This document shows positions 14,021 through 26,616 of a stretch of DNA of 64,000 bases, one piece after another. The stretch is from Agapanthus africanus (taxonomy: Eukaryota > Streptophyta > Magnoliopsida > Asparagales > Amaryllidaceae), in the NCBI GenBank assembly GCA_030015575.1, contig CM057347.1:409790248-409854247 (forward strand), written 5' to 3'. The notes below the pieces were generated by a model that was not told the DNA's origin, did not search any database, and was given only the letters and a program-made list of their open reading frames with translations. The position numbers were made by a program, and so were the translations under genes. Numbering within the stretch: the first letter of the stretch is position 1; the number at the start of each line of letters is the position of its first letter.

Positions 14021-14439
14021 AATATGATATAAAAAGAAAGCATAAATACTACTCTATCATCCTCATCTAATCTAGCCCATTAGATTAGGGTGTTCACCTC
14101 ATTAGAGTGAGAGAGCTTGAGTTATAGCAACTTCGACGTAGATCATCGGAGAAACGGAACACTACAAGCTAGCATGGATCGTTCGAGTCGTGAAGCCTCT
14201 CTTGAGTCCGGGAGATCATGGATCGCGGCGAAGGGACTTCTACTCGGAGCTTATGAAGCGAAGGAGAGGACTACAAAGGTTGTAATCCCTCACACTTAGT
14301 AGTAAAGATGTTTACTTGCATGTTAAACCCTAATAATCTAGAAAAGATCCCGGCTTTGGGTTGTTCGGCACGTCTAAAATTTTATTCGGACATGGTTGAT
14401 GCCTTATGAACCCTCACAAGAGTGCCTAGGAACCCTACA
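14021..14439 (+). repeat. Element A 5' LTR, second part
   Basis: The LTR of A resumes with the second AATAT copy and ends AACCCTACA. It matches 32435-32852 of A's 3' LTR. Confidence 0.92.
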
Positions 14440-14440
14440 G

Positions 14441-14452
14441 TGGTATCAGAGC
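14441..14452 (+). other. Primer-binding site of element A
   Basis: TGGTATCAGAGC one base after the LTR, complementary to initiator tRNA-Met. Confidence 0.92.
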
Positions 14453-17122
14453 CTACCTAGAGCATTAGGCGACGTGTATACGAAGTTAAAACTCCGAACG
14501 AACCCCGCAACTACGAAATGAACCCTTCTCTGGACAAATTTTAAAAATGCATTTTTTTGTATTAAAAATACCTAAAAAAATTAGCAGGAAAATATAAGTA
14601 TTACTGTTGAAAACGAGCTTCCAAATCGTACGGACTGCCGCGGAACCGCGGCTAAACCTTGCTTGGGCCGCGGATCCGCGGCAGAACTGTAGATTTGGGC
14701 TTTTGTTTTGCAACAGTAATATCCTTTTCTGTTAGATATATTTTCTGGGTATTTTTAATATTTTCTGGGTATTTTTAATATGACTCAAGTGTTGAGTGTT
14801 CTGAGGTTTATTTTGTAATCGTTGATTCAATCGGAAAATTTAATTTTGTGATGTTTTCCGGATATTTAGAAAATGTTAAAAAGTTCGAGCGGATATCATT
14901 AACTCACTTTTTCCCGGCACGAAAAACTTTCAAGTGTTGAATTTTTATCGGGTTTAAATCTTTCGGAAAATTGTGCAAGTAATGCGGTGGACCCTCTAGA
15001 AGAACACAAACCTTAACTCGATTATGTGACCGTCTTGAACTGCCTCTAAACCTTAGGGTTTGGGGCAGTACGGCGTGCCACATGTGAGGCGTTGGCTTGA
15101 CCCTTCTACAGCCGGATCATCGGTACTGTGACATATTCTGGGATTATTTGAACTCCGCTCAAGTGTTGAGCTATTTAGGAAATTTTGGGTATTTGATTAT
15201 CTGTTCGGAATATTTAATACTGTCTATTTATCTGGAATGTGATACAATATGTGGAATTCATATAGTTAGGCATGAAATGCGAAGTATGTGATATTTCGGA
15301 TTTACGATGTCTAAAGTGATTGTGGATTCCAAATATTTTAGTTTTACAATTTCTTTTATGTGGCCATAAGTATAGTATGTAGTTGTATTGCCGGTTTTCG
15401 TTGCTATACATCAACGACGATCGGTGTATGCATACTTACTTACGTTGATGATATGTGATATTATGTGTTGCTGTGATATGTTATATTGGATCGTCGTGTT
15501 CTGAATAGCCGGGGGTTTTATGTGAGATGAGGGTTTTTATTTTCATTTATGTAAAATTCATTTGTATATAATATTCTTTTATTGGGGCACTTCCGGGATG
15601 AGGTTGATGTCACCAGTGTATATTATTTACTTTTCCGCATTAGGTAGACCCAAGGAGGGGAGCACAAGTAACCGGGTTCTAGGGTCCAGTGGGAGGCCAT
15701 CTCGAGGAGTCGAGACCGGATCTCCTAACTCTAGAATTGGCAGTGTTACTTGCCGCTCTCGTAGGGATCTAGGGATGTGGGTTTGGCTATTCATCGCGAC
15801 CGTGGAATCCGTGTTTTATACAGGCTCGTATTGAAAACACGGACGTCCTAATATATCCAATATTTCATATATGTTCTTCTGCTGCAATGTTCTGTGATGA
15901 GATCATATTACTGCCTGAGACGAATGCTTATACTATATATATATATGCTGATATATAAATATTACTGCTTTCGCTTCTTCTGTGATGCTTAGGAAGCATA
16001 AGCTGATGGGATTTTATTAATGAGATTAATAAAAAGAAAAGAAACCTAAAAAATGTTGTAGAATCAAAACTTTATAAAAAAGGGTAGCTACAGTCTTGCT
16101 TTGCATAGCGGTATATATGATATACCCTGCACCTTATTCGATGAGGAAAGAGCCGAGATCCCTTCACTGGGAGTGACCTCTGTAGCGAAACTGGCAGATG
16201 CTACAAAATCGCGGTTTAGTTTTTGACAGCTTCTATAGTCTTGCTTTGCACAGCGGTATATATGATATACCCTGCACCTTATTCGATGGGGAAAGAGCCG
16301 AGATCCCTTCACCGGGAGTGACCTCTTTAGCGAAACTAGAATAAGCCTAAAAAACACTCCTTTTTCAAAAACACTCGATTCTACGACGATATCAAATTCA
16401 TTACGCAATAGGTTTTCTGAAAAACCTGTCGTAGCCCTCCGTCATTTCAGATAAATCCTACTTAGTATTCGTGTTGCGTTTGTTGACCTTGTCAAGGCAC
16501 AGTGTGTGGTAGCTAATTAGTGTTTATCTGCTAAAACATGAGATGTGATTGGATTAGGGTATTCGTACGGCCTTGTTGACCTTATCAAGGGTCATGCGGG
16601 TGGGTTTAATTCAATCGGGAAATGACGGGTTGAACTTGACTTGCGATTTATGGTTTGTTGACCTTGTCAAGGTCATAGATCGCTAGGGGCAAAATATTAT
16701 CGGGAATTTCAAGTGTTGAAATTTGCAATGAGATTGCATACCTCCTATGAGATAGTTGGATCCCGATACCCACTGCGAGTAAGAGTTACTCCTGGGAGAG
16801 TTTTACACAGGACAATTAGCCGATCAAGTAGGTGTCTAGAAAAGTGTTAACGGGGTTACGCCTCTGGGAAAATGAGGTTTACTTTAATTAGGTCCGTGCG
16901 AAAGCACGGGGAACCTCCCTCAAGTACCGACACTGATCTGGCTGAAAGATTGACGAAATTGTAGGGTGTAATTAATCCCGACTAATCTTACCTTTTAGGG
17001 TTTGAAGGAAGATTTGATAAAAACAGTGGGAGACATCCTGATTAGATAAGATAATAACCAATCTAATCTTGCAAGAGCATACGCTAAAGTGTTTTTCTTC
17101 TCTCTCTCTCCAGGTAGCGACC
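14453..17122 (+). other. Element A untranslated leader, no gag
   Basis: A 2.7-kb stretch with no convincing coding sequence. Visible structures are the paired GC palindromes at 14637-14652 and 14667-14682; a roughly 110-bp block repeated at about 16087 and 16232 (145-bp period, containing GTATATATGATATAC and GGGAGTGACCTC); and three copies of TTGACCTTGTCAAGG or a near match (16480-16497, 16571-16590, 16655-16672). It ends in a pyrimidine tract and CAG just before the ATG. That could be a splice acceptor, because BARE elements are known to splice a gag message. Normally a gag with a CCHC knuckle would lie here. Confidence 0.75.
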
Positions 17123-18631
17123 ATGTCAGGCCATAATCAAGATAATAATATGGATGTATTGACTGAACCCGCTTATTATACTGAGCAGGGGAACGTTGAA
17201 CCCGTTCTTTCTTATAAGAGTTATAAGACTGAACAGGAAACAGGAGAATATCTGGATTCTTACGCCGCCCAAACGGAGAACATGCATGTTGATGCACCTT
17301 CTTCGGGTGTGTTAGTCATTGAGAACTATTTCTCAGTTCACCCTACGTCCTGGGTATTAGATACCGGATCAGGATCCCACATATGTAAATTGTTACATGG
17401 GCTACGGAAAGGTAGAGAACTGGGAAAAGGTGATCATTCCGTTCAAGTAGGGAATGGTGCAAATATTGCAGCCAAAGCAGTTGGCGAATATCACCTAGTA
17501 TTGCCAAGTCGTAATACACTGATTCTAAATGAGTGCTATTATATATCGAATATGATGTGCAACATTATATCAGTTTCTTTATTAAGAAAAGAAGGATATA
17601 ATTTTGTAGTAAAGGATAATGTTATGAACATATTTCTAGATCAAAAGTTGATTGTATCAGGCTCGTTACATAATGGCATATTCATTCTCAATCAAAATAC
17701 GGTCCTCAATATATAAAACACACACAAGAGGAAGAGTTCAGAAATGAACGAATCCTTCTTGTGGCATTGTAGACTTGGTCATATCAATGCGACACGACTA
17801 GCTAAGTTACATAAGGATGGATATTTGAATCCGTTCGAATTATCATCTTATGATACTTGCTATTCATGTCTCAAAGGCAAAATGACCAAAGCTCCGTTTA
17901 GTGGACACGGAAAAAGAGTTACGGAACTCTTAGGACTGGTACATAGTGATGTATGCGGTCCTATGTCTACGCATGTCAGGAACGGTTCTTCCTACTTCAT
18001 TACATTCACTGACGATCTCTCAAGATTCGGACATGTGTTCCTGATGAAACACAAGTTTGAAGCTTTTGAGAAATTCAGAGAATATAAGCACGAAGTAGAG
18101 AATCAAACGGGCAAAACTATTAAGATTCTTCGATCTGATCGAGGAGGTGAATACTTAAGCAATGAGTTCCTAGATTATCTAAAAGAGAATGGGATTCTCT
18201 CTCAGCTTACTCCTCCTTATACACCACAGCACAACGGTGTATCAGAGCGGAGGAATCACACTCTATTAGATATGGTGCGCTCTATGATGAGCACTGCTGA
18301 GTTACCTATTTCCTTCTGGGGTTATGCGCTTGAGACAGCAGCATACCTATTGAATCAAGTTCCGTCTAAATCTGTACCTACCACACCATATGAGATATGG
18401 AGTGGGAAGAGACCGTATCTTAAACGAGTTAAGATATGGGGTTGTCCGACCTATGTCAAAAGGCAAAATCTGGACAAACTCGAGGCACGGTCAGTTCTTT
18501 GCAAGTTTGTAGGATATCCGAAGAATTCTTATAGATATTTTTTCTACCACAGTGAGGAGCAAAAGGTGTTTGTTGCTCAACATGCCACCTTTTTAGAAAA
18601 GGAATTTCTTGCAAAAGAGATTAGTGGCTCT
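17123..18631 (+). pseudogene. Element A pol, first part: protease and integrase (one internal stop)
   Basis: The frame opens at ATG 17123. About 77 residues precede the aspartic protease motif SWVLDTGSGSHIC. At 17714-17716 a TAA interrupts an otherwise continuous frame; element B has a Gln codon there, so this looks like a point nonsense mutation. The integrase follows. Its HHCC zinc-binding region starts at WHCRLGH and ends CYSCLKGK. The catalytic DDE core has the first Asp in VHSDVCGP, the second Asp in the TFTDDLSRF to RSDRGGEY span, and the Glu in GVSERRNHTLLD. The C-terminal part includes WGCPTYVK. Element C interrupts the gene at 18631 and the same frame resumes at 28882. There is no gag domain upstream. 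The normal role would be polyprotein cleavage and cDNA integration. Confidence 0.9.
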
Positions 18632-20886
18632 TGTTGGAGATAGTGCCCTCAGAGTCAATTATTAGGTCACAGGTACTGCAATGATTGATGGATGACCTAT
18701 CCCGGTAGGACAGTCTTACTCGAGATGATAGTATGCTATCTGGTTTACCTTTATCATCGTGTACTGCTTTAAGTGACCTGACAAGTCGCTATTACACGTT
18801 GATAGAGCCCCTAGGATTCTTGCTTGACCACCAGCAGTATGAGGGCGATCATATAAGTGGGAGCTGGGGTCTATAAGCATATCCTTAAATGGTCCCTAGT
18901 CGTGTGAGTTTCGAGACAGGGCACGATACTCCAGAGTAGACTAGTGTATACAGTCGAGACCCCGACGAGGGGCGGTGGCCGGTCTCACAAGCCACTGGTG
19001 TCAGTTGGATCACCTAAGATGTATATAGGTGCTCATTGGGTTATGTGTACACCGGACAGGACTCGCCGGGAACATGCTAGTTGGTCATATACCAGACGTC
19101 AGATGGCAGTTCCCTGGTGATATGTGTGCAGGTTAGTTCATCGACCTGGGGATCGTCATTTTTCTCGTGTGAGTTCCCACTGTACTTTGATTACTACCCT
19201 ACCACGGCTCAAAGGAGTCGTGCAAACAGGTTTTAGTTGGGTACAGTCCCGAGCCACATGGAGGCAGTGAGCGTATCTTCAGGGGTTCGTCTCTCCCGGT
19301 ATTGGGGGTGAGGTCGTGCTGTGTCTAGGAGAGCCATTACACGAAGCCCTCGGCCGAGGCAAGAAGATTTACTGGTAGGTATTCCAGTAGTATCTCAGGG
19401 TGTTCTGGGCTACACTCCGACACGACTTGTACCGCTTTTGGGGGTCTGACTTTTACCAACCCCCTAGGCCCGCCATGCGATGCTCATAGACGAACGGACC
19501 GGACTGTACAGATATTGTCACTGACAGGCTGAGTAGGGAGTCAGGCTGAGTTCGCTCACAGACGTCCCTTTTGGTCAATACCTGGTAGCCCGTTATGTAT
19601 TGGCTTATACCTCTAACGTGCTAGTGGTTAAATCCACAACCAAGGTGTTGACGAGTCTTTAGAGTCCCCCACATTCTGTTACTCAGCTTTCGGGCGAAAG
19701 GTTGTAGAGGCCGTATGGAGATATGGCAAGGTCCGATCAGATACGCGCGGTATTGCACGGATCAGGATCGGACAGTTTGTACTGTAGGCCGTATGGATAT
19801 ATGGCAGGGTTCGATCAGATGCGTGCGGTATTGCACGGATCAGGATCGAACGGATATTACTAGCCGGCTTTGGTTTAAGCCGGATCCTAGTATAGTACAG
19901 TGTAGATTTTGTCTCATTGCATTTGTATTTCGGTCTAAATACAGATGCGGGTGTGTATGCACAGTATCGGGGTTTGTCCTGTAATTTATTACGGGACCAG
20001 TTTTCTGGAGTTGCCAGTTTGCTTTCAGTTTCGGCCGATTTCCTTTGTATCGTTCATTGGCCGAAGATTGGTGGAGGAGGGCTTATTTGCATTGTTGCAA
20101 ATAAGTGGTTGTGGAGGGGGTCTTTGCATTTTTGTTGCATCATGATTATAGCCCCATCCCTTGACCTTGACTTCTTGACTTCCTCATGATGGCTTGACTT
20201 TTAAAGTCATCATGGTTGTTGGTGATGGTGGTGTTGGAGTGAGGGTTTTCTTGTGATCATTGTTTTGTGATGATCACCCTTTCTCTCTCTTGCTTGATTG
20301 GATAGCTCTCTCTCTCATTTTCTATCATATGACACTTTCCTTCTCCTCACTCACTCACTCACTCACTCTTTTTTCCAAGGAGAAGAGGCCGGCCACTTGA
20401 GGTGGGGCTGTCCAAATTGGTGGGGGTCTTTTGGTTCATCATATATCATTTTTGCTTCACCAAAATTCCCTAGTTCAACTCCATAGTTCAATCCCTCCAC
20501 AAAAGGCAATTCCTACAACCCCAAAATGAGACTTGTACACTACATTCTACAGCAAACCTTGGGCACGTCGACTAGCCAGCTTCGTGCCCGAGTTGCCTCG
20601 GTATTGAGGTGGGAGCCCGTAAAAGAAGTAGGCGATGTGGTGCACTTCCGGCGACGAGGAGGAGACGGGACATTCCGCAGGAGATCGGGATGACGACGAG
20701 AAGACCGGAGGACTCGGATCTGTCGGTATATCTCTCTTCCCTTTCTTGTAGTTAGCTAGGACTAGTTAGTGGTTCGATCCGGGTATTAGTGCGCGGCGGT
20801 TTGCCAGTTCAAGAAAATTTAAAGTTTATCACCGCTTCCGCATTTGGCCGTCGGATTGACGGCCGGGGTGCCGCCGTGCACTTACA
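18632..20886 (+). repeat. Element C 5' LTR
   Basis: 2,255 bp, TG..CA. It contains the hairpin series also seen in the other copia LTRs (19203-19222, 19293-19308, 19348-19359, 19365-19395) and a tandem pair of roughly 80-bp segments around 19711-19850 (GAGATATGGCAAGGTCCGATC, then GATATATGGCAGGGTTCGATC). A (CTCA)n tract lies near 20346. No gene is present. Confidence 0.92.
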
Positions 20887-20887
20887 G

Positions 20888-20899
20888 TGGTATCAGAGC
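20888..20899 (+). other. Primer-binding site of element C
   Basis: TGGTATCAGAGC one base after the LTR. Confidence 0.9.
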
Positions 20900-23189
20900 C
20901 TCGCCATTAACTTAGTCTAGCTTGCCTTAATGTGTTTTTCAGTTCCGATCGATCAAATATTCCAAAACCCGTTTTTCCTTCGCATCAGTTTTTGTTGAAA
21001 ATTTCTGGTCTCGAAAATTTTTTCAGGTTGTAAAACATTGATGTACTGGAAAATCTAAGAGCTCTGTAAAAATTCGATGAAGTGACTCCACTGTGGGAGC
21101 GCGGAACCGCCGCAAACACCCCCTTCTAGCCGCGGTTCCGCCGCGAATTTCAGTGATCACTGTGTCAAATTTCTGCAGTTGCCTCCTGAGTGGAATTTAG
21201 GGTTTTAGGAATATTAATATTGGGCCCAGAATTTCCTGATCTGCTACAGTAATGCTTGGGGGCCCACTTGTTAAAATTTGATTGATCGGATATTTTAAAC
21301 ACATTATTTCACAGTATTTACATTATATCTGCGACCGTGAATGTCACTTGATCGGTAAATCCGGTCTAACTGCTATAGCCCGGTTAGACGGATTTGCGAA
21401 CGTGACTTTCACGTTGATGTTCTGTTTTTGCTGTGATGTTGCGGATCGGTCGTGGGGGATAGCCTGGATGCAATACTAGTACAGTTATGGTTGTATTATG
21501 TACATTTGATACTGCGGGGCGAGCGTCCGACATGTGGACTGCCGTCACTGCCTGATTGTATTATTATTTTGGGGCACGGCCAGGTTGCGGTCGATGTACC
21601 CGTTGTATGTATATTTTACTTTCTGTACTAGGATTGCCCCGCGGAGGGGTGCACGGATAGCCGGGTTCTAGCGGGCAACAAGCCCGCATCTCATGGCATT
21701 GAGACGGAGGGGGCTTCACTCTAGGATTGACAGGCTATTCGCCGCACTCGTAGGGGGTACAGGTTGACCCAGGAGGGGTGCCCAAGTTACCGGATTCCGT
21801 GAAGTGCTGGGTGGTCCATTCACAGTGCTGAAGGGGGCTGCCTCGCTTCAGGTTTTGGCGGGTGACTTGCCGCGCCGTAGGGGTCTAGGATTTCATTGCA
21901 CAGGCTATCCACACGACCAGGGGAACGTCGGGTTTCAACGGCTCTGTGAAACCCGGGGATCCCAGATATCTGTATTGTTTCTGTGATGCTGTACATTTCT
22001 GTGATGTTGCATTTTATTCACGCCTTGAGCGAATATAATATATTGGTATATATATTAGTAGATGTTGTATATGTTTTACATCCGTGCTAGTCCAGTCCCC
22101 GCTCTGTCGTTAGTTAGCTAACCTAACGGGTAATGACGGGACCCAGTGGCGAATGCGGATGGCATATACGTACATCAGTATATTTTCGTTCTTTTTGGTG
22201 TGATCAATTGATGGGACTGCGTTGATTCGGATCAATGCAAGTTTAAAAACAAACCTAATCTGATGTTGTTGGAACATTTTTCAAAAGGCTGTTATTGCAA
22301 GGACGTTCACTTTTGTTTTGCATCGTGGTATTCAGTTGGAATATCCTGCTCCTCAGTCGACGAGGCAAGGGCCGAGATCCCTTCACCGGGAGTGACCCCT
22401 TGGACAAAAGTTTGCGTCAGGGCATTAACTTCACTATAGCCGATTACTTTTGCTTTGCACCGTGGTATTCAGTTGGAATATCCTGCACCCCATTCTACGG
22501 GGAAAGAGCCCAGATCCCTTCACCGGGAGTGACCTCTTTAGCGGAAGTTGTCGTCACTATATTTCTAAAAAGCTATCCGTTCCTTCAACGATATCAAGTT
22601 CATTACGTTAAAGGTTTTTGCCAGAAACCATTCGTAGCCCTCCGTCGTTTCATATGGGTAGTCAATAGTATTCAAGCTGTGTTTGTTGGCCAAAGTCAAG
22701 GCACAGTGTTTGGTAGCTGTTGGTTATTCATATGCAGCATAGATAGATGCGTTGGTTTGGAACAGTCGTACTGCCTTGTTGGCCAAAGTCAAGGATATGT
22801 ACGGGTGAATTCAAAACAACCTGGAGAATGACGGGTAGAACTTGACATGTGACTTATGATTTGTTGGCCAAAGTCAAGGTCATAAGAGCATGGGGCAAAA
22901 AAATCACATCGGGAGTTTCAAAAGAACTGAAACTTGCCAGATATGCGCATACCTTCTGGAGTGTGATGACGTGAGCGGATTCCGTCACGTTATCATGCGG
23001 TGATAGTTGGATCCCGATTCCCACTGATGAGTTAGTTTACTCCTCGGGTGATCCCGACTAATTCTTCTTTCAGGTTTGGAGGAGAATTTGACGGTGCAGT
23101 GGGAGGTTTCCAGATTAGATAAATTGGTAACCATTCTGATCTAGGTTAGAGTGCACGCTGAGTGTTTCTTTTCTCCCTCTCTTTGGCAG
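20900..23189 (+). other. Element C untranslated leader
   Basis: About 2.3 kb with no coding signal. It holds the GC palindrome pair (21099-21113, 21129-21144), two copies of a block ending CACCGGGAGTGACC (about 22380 and 22520), and three copies of TTGTTGGCCAAAGTCAAGG (about 22682, 22776, 22861). The order is the same as in A, B and E. Confidence 0.75.
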
Positions 23190-26100
23190 CGACCATTGAC
23201 CCGACCCTAGACTATGACTCAGTGACCAAGTTGACCGAACCTTCTTAAATACTGGCTTTTGGATTGTCAGAGTTGCAAACCTCATTGCCACTCCTACTTT
23301 TACCCTTTTCTCCAGGACACCCCGTATTACTACGAACGTCCACTTCCATTGGACAAAACCATTGTATGGTTAGATACGAACTCGAAGGAATTTATTCGAG
23401 GATGATTTCAGGTTCTGGAGAAAACGGATAGGATTATTCAGTTGTCTTTTCCTTTTACCTTCTCTCAGGTTGCGAGTACTCCTTGGTTTAGGAGATAGTA
23501 CACCTATTACGCAAATTGGATAGTCTTCTTCCAAACCTTAGGCTGGTGCCGACCGGTAGGGAATGAAGAAAACCAATTAGCCTAACGATGGTGTACAGAA
23601 GGTATTAAGTTCAGACAAAGCAAGGGATTAGTAAGAGGGCAAAGTAAATTGCAACAGATATTCACGACCAAACCAAGTATTCCTTCGCCAATCCTAAAAT
23701 CACCTTTGTATTTCTCCAGGACACTCCGTATCACTACGAAGATCCACAGTTTATTGGATACTCCATCGTATGGTTATATACGAACTCGAAAGGAACTTGT
23801 TCCAGTTCGGGGATGGATTCTGGTCCAGGAGAAATAGGAATAAGGTTTATTCGGTTGTCTTTTATCTTCACCCTCTCTCATTGCGAGTGTTCCTAGGATT
23901 GGGACAGTACACCCATTATGCTTATTGGATAGTCTTCTTCCAAACCATAGGCTGGTGCCGAACGGTAGGGAAGGAAGAAAACCATTTGGCCTAAAGGGGT
24001 GTGCAGAAGGTAAAGACTAAAGACATAAGAAGGGATTTGGAGAGGTGGCAAAGGATTATACGGTTATAGTCGTGAATCTGGAAGAGGCATTACTAGGAAT
24101 ACCAGGATACCCCATCGAAACATTTCGATGTTTCAGTCTCACTGTGTACTGTTAAAGGAAAACTGATTTCCCGATTAGACACTTGCTCCAGGGTATGTAT
24201 TTACCAGGTATGATTCTTACATCTGTATGGTTTTACAGATGATGAGTGGGAGTAGGTTATTGGGAATTGGGTGATCATCCTCATTATATCGGGATTCGTT
24301 ACAATCGGTGATATTTGAGGAAATCACCTGGGTTGTTTGCCGGTTGGCAAATATTTGGTTTTGAATATCCGCAGTTATGCACCAATTTCAAATTGATATA
24401 TCTGTACGTCTATTTTCATAGAGTGAGATATACCTTTCTGAAATTATGTCTACGACATTTACCTATATCAGTGGATGGTTAGGTAAGGAGCATTAAACAG
24501 CGGTGTAATTCTTCTTAACCATAAGTACAGTTTTCAACCTACGACACACAGTGAATGAGTTTTCAGACTCAAGGGACTTATACAGAGTATTGTATGTTGT
24601 CCAGGGTCCATCAGGACAGAGGGGTTGGTCCTCGTACTATATTCGGTTTACTTATGACTTCTCTAGTTTTTAGACAGGTGTTTCGTAGGAAACACAGGGT
24701 CCGAATTTTGAGAAGTTATAGGTATTTGAATAGAGTAGAGAACCAGGTGTAGCAAGTATCGGGATTCTTCAAAGTGATCGAAGATATAGATACTTGTCAA
24801 TGGTATTCAGTTGATAGTAGTGATTAAGAGAACTTGCTTCTCTTTCAGGTTACTCATAATTGGAAGCATTCCTAAGTTGAGTAACGCTGATCGGCCTCCT
24901 TCCATTTTAGTTGACATGCACTGGAGACAGCTGCATGATTTGAATCTGGTTCAATTAAATCAGTGCCTCTGTTTCTATATTGGATATAGAACAGTTCATA
25001 TCTTAACGATGTTAAGGTACGGGGAGTCGTCCGGTTTATGATTAAAACCAGACACTGGACAACTCAAGGCACGTTTCTGTAATGGCTGTTTGTGGGTTGA
25101 CCCAGGCTATGACGAGGGTTGACTTTCTACCATCTGGATGAACAATAGCAATATTGTTCCAGACTCGCCACAGTTTTATTAAAAATGGATTTTTTCAGAA
25201 AACAGTAGTGGGAGTATGGTAGAACTGGAAGTGATTCCAGAACCACAAACGATTACTGAAGATTTGATAAGGAACCTAAAGATTCAATCTGGATTGATAT
25301 TCCATTGGCCACTCCGCAGATAAGGTGGGTAACTTTAGGCACCCAAGAGGTACTCCGGTAGCCTCAAGGACGGTGACAGGGAAGTTCTTGTTTACCCACA
25401 ATTACCATTGCTGTTGTTCCAGGCTGCGAGACCCGGTGGGAGGATGAGTATAGCGTCGTTCTAAACTAGTTTTAGAAGTGTACGTCTATATGACTCTGCC
25501 AGAGGGTTGTCGTAGTCAGTGGGAGCAGCGGAAGCATTGGTGGACAGGTAGCTTATGTCTATTTATAGACTAAAGCAGATGTAGCGGAGATAGATCATCT
25601 ACTTCTGACGTGACAGTCATGGGTTTGACTTCATCAGAATAGGGGATGGATCTGTTGAGAAGGTAGTAGGGTGTGATGTCCTGGTATTTGGATGACATAC
25701 ACAGAGTAGGAAAAGAAACTCCTATACTACAATCGGTTATACTTTGGTCGTCACACAGTAGTTTCTCCACATGGGACTTGGACATTATATCAGACATTCT
25801 GGTTACTAGATCTATGGCTTTAGATCTAGATTTGGGTAGTTTCCCAATCAGGGTACTTAGACAGCATTCTAAGAGTATTTAGAATGGACGACTCCTGGCA
25901 CGGTAGTGTACCTGCAGGTGATGGAGTCACCCTCTCTAAAGGTGTCTTACAGACTAAAGTGGAGAGGGATGTGCATGGTTGGCAGATCACTTGCTTTGGC
26001 AATTGAGTCAATCATGAGATGTCAAGTACCACACCAGATGTTGTTCTTGCACTAGATGCAATAAGTTGACATTGATCCAATCCTGGAGAAACAGTCGGAA

Positions 26101-26600
26101 GCAGTTTTAGAACATAAGTGGATGTTCTAGGGATATGATAACGACAGCCTCATTCGGGAGACAGTTATCATTCCAGGCTTCCAAGGTGACCTGGACGACA
26201 GGGAGGTTGTCAGAGTTATAGTTTTCCTTCTGACGAGGGGCAGTATTTTGGACAGGTAGTCCAAGGCAATACTGAGGGAGGCATGGCGCAGGATACTGAT
26301 TAAGTTCAGTTGACGATACAGTCTAAGAAGTTTGGATTTGGAGTTCATTTATGAGCTATGTCCCATCAGACATCCAGACACATTCTAAGACAGGTATTGC
26401 TCATTTCGGGAGATGGGTTTCTCCGCGAACTTGAGATATAGAGAGACATTGAAAGAGACAACAAAGCGGATCCACTCACTAAGGCTATTCCTCGAACGCA
26501 ATAGTTTCGCAAACGAGCTTTGTGAGACTGACCAGTAGAGGAGTTGGGTGTTCGGTATCACACGGGCTGTGAGTATGCGACATCGCAATAATTAGCCTTG
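23190..26600 (+). pseudogene. Element C pol remnant, strongly decayed
   Basis: The equivalent of A's start context reads GCGACCATTGACC, so the ATG is lost. Traces include a protease-like WLDTNS segment at about 23365 with a second copy at about 23768, part of a roughly 400-bp internal duplication. A frame-broken RT trace with WYLDDIHRVGKETPILQSV is near 25680. RNase H-like sequence is followed by the polypurine tract. No frame remains open beyond about 75 codons. No gag knuckle is visible. Given nearly identical LTRs, the element must have transposed while already defective. Confidence 0.75.
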
Positions 26601-26616
26601 AGTGCAAGTGAGAGAT

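Noticed and set aside
14441..14452. tRNA-like match
   Set aside because: Only the 12-base primer site complementary to initiator tRNA-Met; no tRNA gene fold around it.
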